From positions 1 to 64,000 of the forward strand of contig CANQPD010000016.1 of the NCBI GenBank assembly GCA_947625655.1: a stretch of 64,000 bases of DNA, written 5' to 3'. Positions 22,909 to 30,585 of this stretch are shown piece by piece; the stretch's first letter is position 1; the number at the start of each line of letters is the position of its first letter. The stretch is from an uncultured Dysosmobacter sp. GTDB lineage: Bacteria; Bacillota; Clostridia; Oscillospirales; Oscillospiraceae. The notes under the pieces were generated by a model, which did not search any database, had not been told where the DNA came from, and worked only from the letters and a program-made list of their open reading frames with translations. The position numbers and the translations under genes were made by a program.

Positions 22909-24489
22909 ATGCCTACTCTGCAAGAAGAAATCAACCGCCGGCGGACGTTTGCCATCATCTCCCACCCCGACGCCGGCAAAACCACATTGACGGAAAAATT
23001 CCTGCTCTACGGCGGCGCCATCGCCCAGGCGGGCGAGGTCAAGGGCAAGCGGGCCCGGGCCGCCACCAGCGACTGGATGGAGATTGAAAAGCAGCGCGGC
23101 ATCTCCGTCACGTCCTCCGTCATGCAGTTCCAGCACGACGGCTACTGCATCAACATCCTGGACACCCCCGGCCACCAGGACTTCTCCGAGGACACCTACC
23201 GCACCCTGATGGCCGCCGACAGCGCCGTCATGGTCATCGACGGCGCCAAGGGCGTGGAGCCCCAGACCCGGAAGCTGTTTAAGGTCTGCGCCCTGCGGCA
23301 CATCCCCATTTTCACCTTCATCAACAAGATGGACCGGGAGACCCGGGACCCCCTGGACCTGTGCGAGGAGGTGGAGCGGGAGCTGGGCATCGACACCTAC
23401 GCCGTCAACTGGCCCATCGGCTGCGGCAAGGAGTTCCAGGGCGTCTACGACCGGGAGAAACGCCGCATCCTGTTCTTCGAGGGCGAGGGCCACGCCAAAA
23501 AGGCCGCCGTCACCGAGGTGGAGCTGGACGACCCGGCTCTGGAGACCCTGATCGGCCAGCAGAAGGCCGCCGCCCTCCGGGAGGAGGTGGAGCTGCTGGG
23601 GGCCGGCCGGGAGTTCGACATGGAGGCCGTGCGCGGCGGCACCCTCTCCCCCGTTTTCTTCGGCTCGGCGTTGACCAACTTCGGCGTGGAGCCGTTTTTG
23701 GAGGAGTTCCTCCGCATGACCACCGCGCCCCTGAGCCGGGTGGCGGACTGCGGCGAGATCGACGCCTTCTCCCCGGACTTCTCCGCCTTCGTCTTCAAGA
23801 TCCAGGCCAACATGAACAAGGCCCACCGGGACCGGCTGGCCTTCATGCGCATCTGCTCCGGCAAGTTCCAGCGGGACACCGAGTATTTCCACGTCCAGAG
23901 CGGCAAGAAGCTGCGGCTGAGCCAGCCCCAGCAGATGATGGCCGCCGAGCGGGAGATCGTGGAGGAGGCCTACGCCGGGGACATCATCGGCGTCTTCGAC
24001 CCGGGCCTGTTCTCCATCGGCGACACCATCACCGTGCCCGGCAAAAAATTCCGCTACTCCGGCATCCCCACCTTCGAGCCGGAGCACTTCATGCGGGTCT
24101 CCCCCAAGGACACCATGAAGCGCAAGCAGTTCATCAAGGGCACGGAGCAGATCGCCCAGGAGGGCGCCATCCAGATCTTCAAGATCCCCGGCGCGGGCCT
24201 GGAGGAGGTCATCGTGGGCGTGGTGGGCACGCTGCAATTTGACGTGTTCGAGTACCGGATGAAGAGCGAGTACGGCGTGGATCTGTATATGACCGGCCTG
24301 CCCTACGACCACCTGCGGCTCATCACCAACTGCCCCTGCAAGCCGGAGGACCTGGTGCTGTGCACCGGCTCCGCCATTCTGGAGGATTTCAAGGACCGCC
24401 TGCTGGTGGCCTTCGGCGGCGAGTGGAGCGTGGGCTTTTTGACCAAGCACAACCCCGGGCTGGAGCTGGCGGACTCCCTGTCGGTGTGA
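22909..24489 (+). CDS. prfC: Peptide chain release factor 3
   Basis: The 526-residue GTPase has G1 SHPDAGKTT, G3 DTPGHQDFSEDTYRTL, G4 NKMDRE and the RF3-specific segments KQRGISVTSSVMQF and VVGTLQFDVFEYRMKSEYGV (in part). Length matches RF3 (about 527). It removes RF1/RF2 from the ribosome after peptide release. GGAGG lies 8 bases before ATG. Transcription probably begins near 22659, about 250 bases upstream, through a leader that holds a truncated copy of its own 5' end and a hairpin array. A GNAT gene follows 3 bases after the stop. Confidence 0.95.
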   Translation: MPTLQEEINRRRTFAIISHPDAGKTTLTEKFLLYGGAIAQAGEVKGKRARAATSDWMEIEKQRGISVTSSVMQFQHDGYCINILDTPGHQDFSEDTYRTLMAADSAVMVIDGAKGVEPQTRKLFKVCALRHIPIFTFINKMDRETRDPLDLCEEVERELGIDTYAVNWPIGCGKEFQGVYDREKRRILFFEGEGHAKKAAVTEVELDDPALETLIGQQKAAALREEVELLGAGREFDMEAVRGGTLSPVFFGSALTNFGVEPFLEEFLRMTTAPLSRVADCGEIDAFSPDFSAFVFKIQANMNKAHRDRLAFMRICSGKFQRDTEYFHVQSGKKLRLSQPQQMMAAEREIVEEAYAGDIIGVFDPGLFSIGDTITVPGKKFRYSGIPTFEPEHFMRVSPKDTMKRKQFIKGTEQIAQEGAIQIFKIPGAGLEEVIVGVVGTLQFDVFEYRMKSEYGVDLYMTGLPYDHLRLITNCPCKPEDLVLCTGSAILEDFKDRLLVAFGGEWSVGFLTKHNPGLELADSLSV

Positions 24490-24492
24490 GCC

Positions 24493-24957
24493 ATGGCGGA
24501 GATCCGGATGTATATTCCCGGAGACGAGACGGCGCTGTCCGTCCTGCTCCGAAGGACCTTGATCGAGGTCAACGCCGCTTACTGCCCCAAGGACGAGATC
24601 GACTGGCTCTATAACCGCTACACCCCGGAGACGGTGGCGGAGATCGCCGCCGGGGGCCACACCTATGTGATGACGGAGGACGGCAGGATCGTGGGCACCG
24701 GCACGGTGGTGTCCACCGGGGAGCGGGAGTGCGAGATCATCGCCGCGTTCCTCCTGCCGGAGGCCATTGGCCGGGGGCTGGGACGGCAGCTGTTCCAGGC
24801 GCTGGAGGATGACCCGCTGTGCGTGGCGGCCCGGCGGATCTGGCTGACCTCCTCGGTGAACGCCCTGGATTTTTATGAGAAGATCGGCTATGTGAATCCC
24901 AACGGCTACCGCGTCCGGGGCGACGACGGGATGCTGACCATGGAAAAGCGGAAATAA
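24493..24957 (+). CDS. GNAT-family N-acetyltransferase
   Basis: The 154-residue protein has the GNAT fold: beta-strand GRIVGTGTVV, the acetyl-CoA loop region LLPEAIGRGLGRQLFQAL (here EAIGRGLGRQL in place of the usual Q/RxxGxG/A), and the C-terminal NALDFYEKIGYV motif. It transfers acetyl from acetyl-CoA to an unknown amine. It starts 3 bases after prfC and ends at a terminator, so it is co-transcribed with prfC. Confidence 0.85.
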   Translation: MAEIRMYIPGDETALSVLLRRTLIEVNAAYCPKDEIDWLYNRYTPETVAEIAAGGHTYVMTEDGRIVGTGTVVSTGERECEIIAAFLLPEAIGRGLGRQLFQALEDDPLCVAARRIWLTSSVNALDFYEKIGYVNPNGYRVRGDDGMLTMEKRK

Positions 24958-24962
24958 AAAAC

Positions 24963-24998
24963 AACAGCGGTTTGAGCGTACAGTCTCAAACCGCTGTT
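24963..24998. terminator. Bidirectional terminator
   Basis: A 14-bp stem (AACAGCGGTTTGAG) with an 8-base loop between the convergent GNAT and XRE genes. Confidence 0.85.
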
Positions 24999-25297
24999 TA
25001 TTCTCTCATGGCGTCGATGAGCCGGGCCAGGGCCTCGGTCTGCCTGTCCGTCAGGCCGTCGGTGTGGAGCACGGCGCTCCCGGCACGGTCCGGGAAGACC
25101 AGGGCGTCCACGGAGAAGTCTAGAAGCTCCATCATCTGGAACAGGAGGGGGACAGAGGGATTGCGGCGTCCGCCTTCCATCTGTTGGAGATGTCCGGGCG
25201 TGATATCCAAAAGCTCGGAAAGTGTTTCCTGTGTGTAACCTTTTTTCATTCTAGCGGTTCTGATGGCGTTTCCCAAATCCCAAGAACTTATTGGCAT
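24998..25297 (-). CDS. XRE-family transcriptional regulator
   Basis: The 99-residue protein has an HTH_3 domain (LGNAIRTARMKKGYTQETLSELLDIT, residues 8-33, in part) followed by a short tail of unknown role. The start at 25297 has AAGGAG about 11 bases upstream; a longer frame begins 13 codons earlier at a -10-like TATACT, so the internal start is favoured. A palindrome, GTATCTTACAGTATAC, lies at 25319-25334 and may be its operator. It is divergent from the AT-rich gene pair at 25405-26136, which it may control. Confidence 0.8.
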   Translation of the reverse strand: MPISSWDLGNAIRTARMKKGYTQETLSELLDITPGHLQQMEGGRRNPSVPLLFQMMELLDFSVDALVFPDRAGSAVLHTDGLTDRQTEALARLIDAMRE

Positions 25298-25342
25298 ATC
25301 TTTCAGCACTCCTTTTCTGTATCTTACAGTATACAAAAGGAT

Positions 25343-25371
25343 TTGATTCTATTCTTAAAGTGTGGTATAAA
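25343..25371 (+). promoter_or_regulatory. Promoter of the AT-rich gene pair
   Basis: TTGATT (25343-25348), 17 bases, TATAAA (25366-25371), about 33 bases before the GTG start at 25405 and next to the divergent XRE gene. Confidence 0.7.
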
Positions 25372-25404
25372 CATATCTATAAGATTTTGGGGGGTGAATA
25401 AGAC

Positions 25405-25947
25405 GTGGCACAATTTTTCTTCATAACTGTAGTGCTTTTTTATTTCTTTTACATAAGGCCTCAACTAGAAAAAGTTGAAGAGCAAAGAGCAGAGCAAGAA
25501 CGTCAAAAGCGCGAAGGAAAGCGTTTGCGTGATGAAATAATCAGAAGAGAGATGGAAAAATCAAAAGAAAAAATGCACTCTCATCCTTTGCTGGAAGCTG
25601 TAGAAAGCAATCTTATATTGACAATTGATACATATATACAACGTATAAGTGATAAAAAAATCAGTTCCACTTCATCGGATGTCATGTATATTTCTTTCCT
25701 AGACACCGCCCTAAAAATTCGTACTACTTATGCTAACGATAAAATCATAACATATTCAGCTTACGGCTATGATCTTTTTAAATCGCAGTATGATTTACAG
25801 GCTTTTAAAGAAGTGCTTTATATGGAATTACTTTCCCATTACATCAATGTTCCCATGTTAACATGGAACCCTTCTGAAAGTTCTTTTGATCAACCAACTA
25901 TGTCAATTGATTTCACGGCGTGTCATCCCAAATTAAAAAACATTTAA
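25405..25947 (+). CDS. Hypothetical protein with N-terminal membrane segment and coiled coil
   Basis: The 180-residue product begins with a hydrophobic stretch (FFFITVVLFYFFYI, residues 4-17), then a charged helix rich in Glu, Arg and Lys (residues 20-58), then a soluble domain I do not recognise. It is AT-rich, unlike its neighbours, suggesting recent transfer. The start is GTG with a GGGGGGTG purine tract about 10 bases upstream. A 57-codon gene follows 15 bases after the stop, so the two form a small cassette divergent from an XRE regulator. Confidence 0.7.
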   Translation: MAQFFFITVVLFYFFYIRPQLEKVEEQRAEQERQKREGKRLRDEIIRREMEKSKEKMHSHPLLEAVESNLILTIDTYIQRISDKKISSTSSDVMYISFLDTALKIRTTYANDKIITYSAYGYDLFKSQYDLQAFKEVLYMELLSHYINVPMLTWNPSESSFDQPTMSIDFTACHPKLKNI

Positions 25948-25962
25948 AAAGGAGAAAAAGTT

Positions 25963-26136
25963 ATGTCCACTATGCCATCCAGTGAATACAATCGCTACTT
26001 AGCCGCCATCAAGGCCGCCAATGATTCGGCGGACAAGGAGTCTCTGCGGCAGATACAAAAATTCCTGATTGCCAGCTACGGCCCCGCCAACGACGATGTG
26101 GACTACCTGATCCGCCAGTTCCGCTACAACGTGTGA
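25963..26136 (+). CDS. Small hypothetical protein, 57 residues
   Basis: ATG 25963 is preceded by AAGGAG and the frame runs to TGA 26134-26136. The product is soluble and helical (YNRYLAAIKAANDSADKESL near the start, DDVDYLIRQFRYNV at the end). GC content returns to host level within this gene. It is the second gene of the cassette at 25405 and is followed directly by a terminator. No family is recognised. Confidence 0.65.
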   Translation: MSTMPSSEYNRYLAAIKAANDSADKESLRQIQKFLIASYGPANDDVDYLIRQFRYNV

Positions 26137-26142
26137 CGCAAA

Positions 26143-26178
26143 AAGGCCAACCGAAAGCATCCGCTTTCGGGTGGCCTT
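26143..26178. terminator. Bidirectional terminator
   Basis: A 16-bp stem with one mismatch (AAGGCCAACCGAAAGC arm) and loop ATCC, between the plus-strand cassette and the TPM-domain gene. Confidence 0.85.
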
Positions 26179-26193
26179 GCTTTTGATACACTT

Positions 26194-27333
26194 TTACCGG
26201 CGTCCGCCTCTGGCTCCGCCGGAGAAGCCGCCCCGGCTTCCTCCGCCGCCCCGGCCGAAGGAACCTCCCCCGCCGAAGCTGCCCCGGGAACCGCCGGAGC
26301 TGCGGCCAAAGGAGCCGCCTCCGCCAAAGCTGCCGCGGCTTCCGCCGGACGGCCTGCTGCCGCCAAAGGAACCGCCGCCGAAGGTGCCGCCGCCAAAGAT
26401 CCCTCCGCCCCGGGAGCCGCCGCTGCTGCGGGGCGGCGTGGGCGGACGGGTGGAGCCGCCTCTGGGCGGCGGCGGCGCGCCGGGGCCGCTTCTGGGCGGC
26501 CTGGGGGGCGGGGGCGGACGGCGCCGCCGGGGCCGGCCCCAGAAGACGGGGTAGTACCGCCGGGTGGGGATCCCCATGCCGGGCATCAGGTAACGGCGGC
26601 GGTAACGGCTGTACCGCACCGCGTCCAGGATGATCCAGATGATGAACAGCACCACCAGGAGCATCACCAGATTCCGCGCCAGCATCCCCACGGTGGGGGC
26701 CATGTAGCCGCTGTTCTGGGTCTGGTAACCGCCGGCGGTGGAATAGGTCTCCCGGACGGCGGGGATATAGTTCTCCCGGACGGTGACGTCGTAGAACTCC
26801 GCCAGCCAGTCGATGTAGGCGTCAAAGGTCTTCTCCACGCCGGCGTCGTAGTCCCCGGCGGCAAAGTCGTCCTCCATGTAGTAGTACAGGATGCTGTTCA
26901 GCTGGTCGCCGTAGTCGTACAGGCCGTCGCCGTAGGCCGCGCCGTAGTCGCCCTGCAAACCGTTCTGGGCGATGTCGTCCAGGGCCAGCACCATCACGAC
27001 ACCGTTGTCCCGCTCGGCGGAGCCGACGCCGTACTCATTGCCCAAATCGGCGGCGTAGTCGATGATATCCGTACCGCCGGTGGTGTTCACCGTCACCACC
27101 ATGATCTGGGCCCCGGTCTGGGCGAACAGGGACGCGTTCACGGCGTCGATGTGCTCCATGGTCCTGTCGGTCAGGACATGGGCGTTGTCGTAGACATAGG
27201 TGTAGCTGCCCACGATGGCAGTGGAGGGGGCGCTGGTGTCGTCCGGCTTCCGGGCCTGACCCAGGAAGACCCCCGCTGCGATGGCCAGCACCATCACCAG
27301 GGCCGCGACGGAGCGCTTTTGGAAAATTTTCAT
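26194..27333 (-). CDS. TPM-domain membrane protein with Gly/Ser/Arg-rich tail
   Basis: The protein (379 residues from ATG 27333) has an N-terminal signal or anchor, a TPM domain (YVYDNAHVLTD near residue 45 to about 190), a membrane segment (LVMLLVVLFIIWIILDA near residue 222), and a tail of Pro, Arg and then repeated FGGGGSFG-like units to the end. TPM proteins are extracytoplasmic and include photosystem repair and putative phosphatase members; the role here is unknown. AGGG lies 7 bases before ATG 27333; ATG 27339 is also possible. It follows TelA and XpaC genes, a common clostridial grouping. Confidence 0.82.
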   Translation of the reverse strand: MKIFQKRSVAALVMVLAIAAGVFLGQARKPDDTSAPSTAIVGSYTYVYDNAHVLTDRTMEHIDAVNASLFAQTGAQIMVVTVNTTGGTDIIDYAADLGNEYGVGSAERDNGVVMVLALDDIAQNGLQGDYGAAYGDGLYDYGDQLNSILYYYMEDDFAAGDYDAGVEKTFDAYIDWLAEFYDVTVRENYIPAVRETYSTAGGYQTQNSGYMAPTVGMLARNLVMLLVVLFIIWIILDAVRYSRYRRRYLMPGMGIPTRRYYPVFWGRPRRRRPPPPPRPPRSGPGAPPPPRGGSTRPPTPPRSSGGSRGGGIFGGGTFGGGSFGGSRPSGGSRGSFGGGGSFGRSSGGSRGSFGGGGSFGRGGGGSRGGFSGGARGGRR

Positions 27334-27419
27334 AGGCATACCCTTTTTGATTCAGAGTGGAGATTGAAGAGTGGAGAGTGAAGATAAAAGATAAGAGATA
27401 TGAGATAGGAGATATCCCA

Positions 27420-27669
27420 CGCCCGCAGGCCGGTTTTTGCCGGGCGGCGGGGCTATGGAACCCCCGCGCCCGCAGGCGCAGCGGAAGGGGGCTAGGGGAA
27501 ACCTAGGTTTCCCCAGTTGATTTGCCGGAGGCAAATCAAGAAAATGTAATCATTTTCGCCGGGGCGTGTACCTGGCGAAAATTCCGATACCCCAGGCGCC
27601 TTGGGCGCCGGCACCAGTGACCGTGTCACTGGTGGTGGAGGATCTAAAGGGGGAGCCTGCTCCCCCTTT
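27420..27669 (-). repeat. Hairpin-array element after telA
   Basis: At least six hairpins follow one another: 27495-27514 (perfect 20-bp palindrome), 27517-27539 (TTGATTTGCC, loop GGA), 27540-27557 overlapping 27553-27581 (mutually exclusive stems), 27595-27609, 27613-27633 (ACCAGTGAC, loop CGT) and 27646-27669 (AAAGGGGGAGC, loop CT). The last lies at the telA stop and serves as its terminator. A purine-rich simple stretch occupies 27355-27415. No gene is seen in 27340-27667. Confidence 0.6.
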
Positions 27670-28849
27670 AATTATGCAGCTCCATCAATTTCTGCTTCAG
27701 CTCCCCCTCGATGCGGCCCAGCTCGGCTTCCGCCTCCCGGCGCTTCTGGGCGCCCTCCCGCTGGATGTTCAGCACCTCGTCCAGGGTGGAGATCAGCTGC
27801 TGGTTGGTGTGCTGGAGGGTCTCGATGTCCACGATGCTGCGCTCCGCCTCCTTGGCGGTCTGGACGGTGCCCATTTTCAGCATGTCCGCGTTCTTTTTCA
27901 GCAGCTCGTTGGTCATCTCCGTGACGGCGCTCTGGGCGGCGGTGGCCTGACGGCTGTGCTCCAGGCCCAGGGCCAGCACCATCTGGCTCTTCCACAGGGG
28001 GATGGTGTTCACCAGGGAGGACTGGATCTTCTCCACCATCAGCGTGTCGTTGTTCTGCAGCAGGCGGGTCTGGGGGCCCATCTGGATGGAGATCATCCTC
28101 GTCAGCTCCAGGTCGTGGAGCTTCTTCTCAAACCGCTCGCACATCTGGACCTTGTCGTTGTAGGCCTGGGCGTCCTCCTGGGCGCCGGACTGCTCCGCCT
28201 TGGCCTTCAGGGCGGGCAGCTCGCTGGCCCGGACGTCGGCCAGCTTCTTCTTGCCCGCCAGGATGTACATGGTCAGCTCCTTGTAGTACTTCAGGTTCAG
28301 CTCGTACATCTGGTCGAACATCGCCACGTCCTTGAGGAGCGTCACCTGGTGCTGCTCCAGCTCCCGGGCGATCTTGTCCACGTTGCTCTCCACCTTGGAA
28401 TACTGGGCTTTCATGGTCTCCAGCTTGTTGCCGGTCTTTTTGAACACGCCGAAAAGGCCCTTCTTCTCCTCCTCCTGGCCGAAGCCCTTCAGCTCCACCA
28501 CCAGCTCGGACAGGGACTTCCCCACCTCCCCCAGGTCCTTGGTGCGGACGGAGGAAAGGGCGTTTTCCGAGAAGGCGGCCACGTTTTTCTGGGCGGCGGC
28601 GCCGTACTGGAGGATCATGTTGGAGTCCATAATGTCGATCTTTTTGGAGAATTCCTCCACTGCCTTCTTCTCCGCGTCGGAGAGGAGACGGTCGTCCATC
28701 TCCACGGGGGTGACCTCCGGCTTGGCAGGCTCGGGGGCCGGCGTGGCGGGGGTGGCGGGGGCCGTGGGCTCCAGGGTCAGTTCGGGAACGGCTGCCGCCG
28801 CGGCGGTGTCCGGGGTCAGGGTCAGCTCGGGCATATTGTTCTCAGTCAT
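27668..28849 (-). CDS. TelA-family (toxic anion resistance) protein
   Basis: The 393-residue protein has a Pro/Ala/Thr-rich N-terminus (1-50) and a long helical TelA domain, with NTIPLWKSQMVLALGLEHSRQA near residue 285 (in part) and a coiled coil at the C-terminus. TelA proteins are linked to tellurite and cell-wall-antibiotic tolerance; the mechanism is unclear. GGAGGAG lies 6 bases before ATG 28849. It follows an XpaC gene and a small membrane protein gene, the usual xpaC-telA order. Confidence 0.88.
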   Translation of the reverse strand: MTENNMPELTLTPDTAAAAAVPELTLEPTAPATPATPAPEPAKPEVTPVEMDDRLLSDAEKKAVEEFSKKIDIMDSNMILQYGAAAQKNVAAFSENALSSVRTKDLGEVGKSLSELVVELKGFGQEEEKKGLFGVFKKTGNKLETMKAQYSKVESNVDKIARELEQHQVTLLKDVAMFDQMYELNLKYYKELTMYILAGKKKLADVRASELPALKAKAEQSGAQEDAQAYNDKVQMCERFEKKLHDLELTRMISIQMGPQTRLLQNNDTLMVEKIQSSLVNTIPLWKSQMVLALGLEHSRQATAAQSAVTEMTNELLKKNADMLKMGTVQTAKEAERSIVDIETLQHTNQQLISTLDEVLNIQREGAQKRREAEAELGRIEGELKQKLMELHN

Positions 28850-28889
28850 GGTTTTCTCCTCCGTTTTTTTATCGGTTCCGTTATCCGCT

Positions 28890-29117
28890 TCAGCGGTCTC
28901 GCAGCGTGTTTTCCGGGCGGTCCGGCTCTTCCCGGGGGCCCTGGACGGCCCGGACGCCGTAGTAGACGGCGGCCAGCAGCCACAGCACGCCGATGAGCAG
29001 TCCCAGCTCGTCCGTCCCGCTCTCGCGGAAAAATTGCCCGCACAGGACCGCGACGCCAAGCACGGCGCACAGGACCGCCCATTTGCCGTCCTTGGGGAAG
29101 GGCTTCTTTTCTTTCAC
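28890..29117 (-). CDS. Small two-pass membrane protein
   Basis: The 75-residue protein has two hydrophobic segments (WAVLCAVLGVAVLCGQF and GLLIGVLWLLAAVYYGV) and charged ends. It lies between xpaC and telA on the same strand with short gaps (13 and 40 bases), so it is part of that operon. No family is recognised; function unknown. Confidence 0.7.
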   Translation of the reverse strand: MKEKKPFPKDGKWAVLCAVLGVAVLCGQFFRESGTDELGLLIGVLWLLAAVYYGVRAVQGPREEPDRPENTLRDR

Positions 29118-29130
29118 GAATGCTCCCCCC

Positions 29131-29838
29131 TCACAGTTCCAGCCGGATATCCCCGCCGTCGGCGGGCTCCGCCTTCAGGGGCTGGTCCGTCAGGCCCTCC
29201 CGGGCCATCATGTTCTCCAGCACGGTGATGTCGGTGGAGATGTCCAGGGCCTCGGCGCCGTACAGGGCGTCCAGCTGCTTTTCAAAGGCGGCCACGATGG
29301 TGCGCATCATGCCCTCCACCCTGGCCTTGGTGGCGTCCACGTTCTCGCCGGAGATGCCGGCGGCGCTGGCCCGGTCATAGGCGTTCAGCAGCTTCAGCGT
29401 GGTGGGCAGGTAATAGTCCATGAAGCGCCGGATCTGGGGCAGCTTTTGGGGATCCCGCTTCACCTCGTCGAAGATCTTCCGGGAGACCTGCTCCAGCCGG
29501 ACGATGTCGGCGGAGATGCCCTCGTCGGCGATGTTGTCGTCCAGCCGCTTCATCTCGGCGATGGCCAGGCGGCCGTCCTTCAGCATTTTATCCAGTTCGG
29601 CGTCGCCGGTGGACTCCTCCTTGGGCTTCTCCGCCGCCTTGGGGGCAGAGGCCTCCGTGCCGCCCACGGCGCCGCCGTTTCTGCACAGGGCGTTCACGGC
29701 AAAGAACACCACCGCGGACGCCGCCGCCAGCAGGGCATAGTGGGCGGGGGCGTACAGGGGAAACAGCAGGGCGTAGAGCAGCCACAGCACCGCCACCGCG
29801 TAAAACGGGGCCACCGGCTTGCGTGCGTTTGTCTCCAT
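29131..29838 (-). CDS. XpaC-like 5-bromo-4-chloroindolyl phosphate hydrolysis family protein
   Basis: The 235-residue protein has two N-terminal membrane segments (residues 10-48), a linker, and a helical XpaC domain (MLKDGRLAIAEMKRLDDNI near residue 88 to the end). XpaC and TelA genes are neighbours in many Firmicutes. Despite the name, an enzymatic activity is not established. AGGAGG lies 6-7 bases before ATG 29838. It is first in the operon xpaC - small membrane protein - telA - TPM protein. Confidence 0.82.
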   Translation of the reverse strand: METNARKPVAPFYAVAVLWLLYALLFPLYAPAHYALLAAASAVVFFAVNALCRNGGAVGGTEASAPKAAEKPKEESTGDAELDKMLKDGRLAIAEMKRLDDNIADEGISADIVRLEQVSRKIFDEVKRDPQKLPQIRRFMDYYLPTTLKLLNAYDRASAAGISGENVDATKARVEGMMRTIVAAFEKQLDALYGAEALDISTDITVLENMMAREGLTDQPLKAEPADGGDIRLEL

Positions 29839-29948
29839 AGACGGTCCTCCTTTTGGCTGCGGGCGCATGCCAGCAAATGATAGGCTCATTATACCCCCGC
29901 CGGGGCGGCCCGGTCAAGAAGGCGGGCTGTAAAATACCTGTGAACAGC

Positions 29949-29979
29949 GGAAAAGGCGGGGGCCCACCCCGCCTTTTCC
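29949..29979 (-). terminator. Terminator of the DUF6512-like gene
   Basis: A 13-bp stem (GGAAAAGGCGGGG) with loop GCCCA directly after the stop at 29981. Confidence 0.8.
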
Positions 29980-29980
29980 A

Positions 29981-30511
29981 TCAAATTCCGAAGCGCCCCG
30001 TCACCGGGTCCCGCCAGAGGGCCAAGGGGACCGGGCGGAAGGTGCACCAGACGAAGCAGAAAGCCAGCGCCCACAGCGCCGCCAGCCCCAGCACCTGCTG
30101 CCATGGCTGGGAGAAGCGCCCCCGGCGGAGCAGGCGGAAGTCCAGGGCAAAGGCCCCCAGATCCGCCAGGAAAAAAACGGCGATATCCGCCCACATCACG
30201 TGAAAGCCCAGAACGCCGGTATAGGTGTAGAACAGGACGGGGATCAAAAGCAGGCCCGCCAGGGTGCTGACGGCCCGCACCGCCGGCAGATCCGGGTAGG
30301 TCTTCCCCAGGGCGCAGACCTGGACCACGGAAAAGAGGAACATGGGAAAGAACAGCAGCTTCATGTGCTCCCAGGTGGATTCATTGACGGCGGAGAAGGC
30401 CGCCGTCAGGACGCTGCCGCCGCTCCACTCGTAGACGAAGTGCAGCAGCGTGCCCGCCAACCCGGTGAACAAAAAGCCGCCCAATTCCCAGAAAAGCAAC
30501 CGTTTCCGCAT
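29981..30511 (-). CDS. DUF6512-like membrane protein
   Basis: The 176-residue protein has about five membrane segments and the segment FSAVNESTWEHMKLLFFPM near residue 40, which is typical of the DUF6512 group of unknown function. GGGAGG lies 6 bases before ATG 30511; the longer open frame upstream crosses a terminator and is not used. It is a single-gene unit. Confidence 0.7.
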   Translation of the reverse strand: MRKRLLFWELGGFLFTGLAGTLLHFVYEWSGGSVLTAAFSAVNESTWEHMKLLFFPMFLFSVVQVCALGKTYPDLPAVRAVSTLAGLLLIPVLFYTYTGVLGFHVMWADIAVFFLADLGAFALDFRLLRRGRFSQPWQQVLGLAALWALAFCFVWCTFRPVPLALWRDPVTGRFGI

Positions 30512-30537
30512 AATTTCCTCCCAAACAAGCAAAAAAG

Positions 30538-30560
30538 AACTGCGGCCGGGGGCCGCAGTT
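30538..30560 (-). terminator. Terminator of the lipoprotein gene
   Basis: A 10-bp stem (AACTGCGGCC) with loop GGG. On the minus strand it is followed by CTTTTTT. Confidence 0.85.
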
Positions 30561-30585
30561 CCAGTTTGTGCGAAGGGTTTCAGAT

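Noticed and set aside
26171-26554. Proline-rich protein on the plus strand
   Set aside because: It is the complement of the Gly/Ser/Arg-rich tail of the TPM-domain gene and has no start signals.
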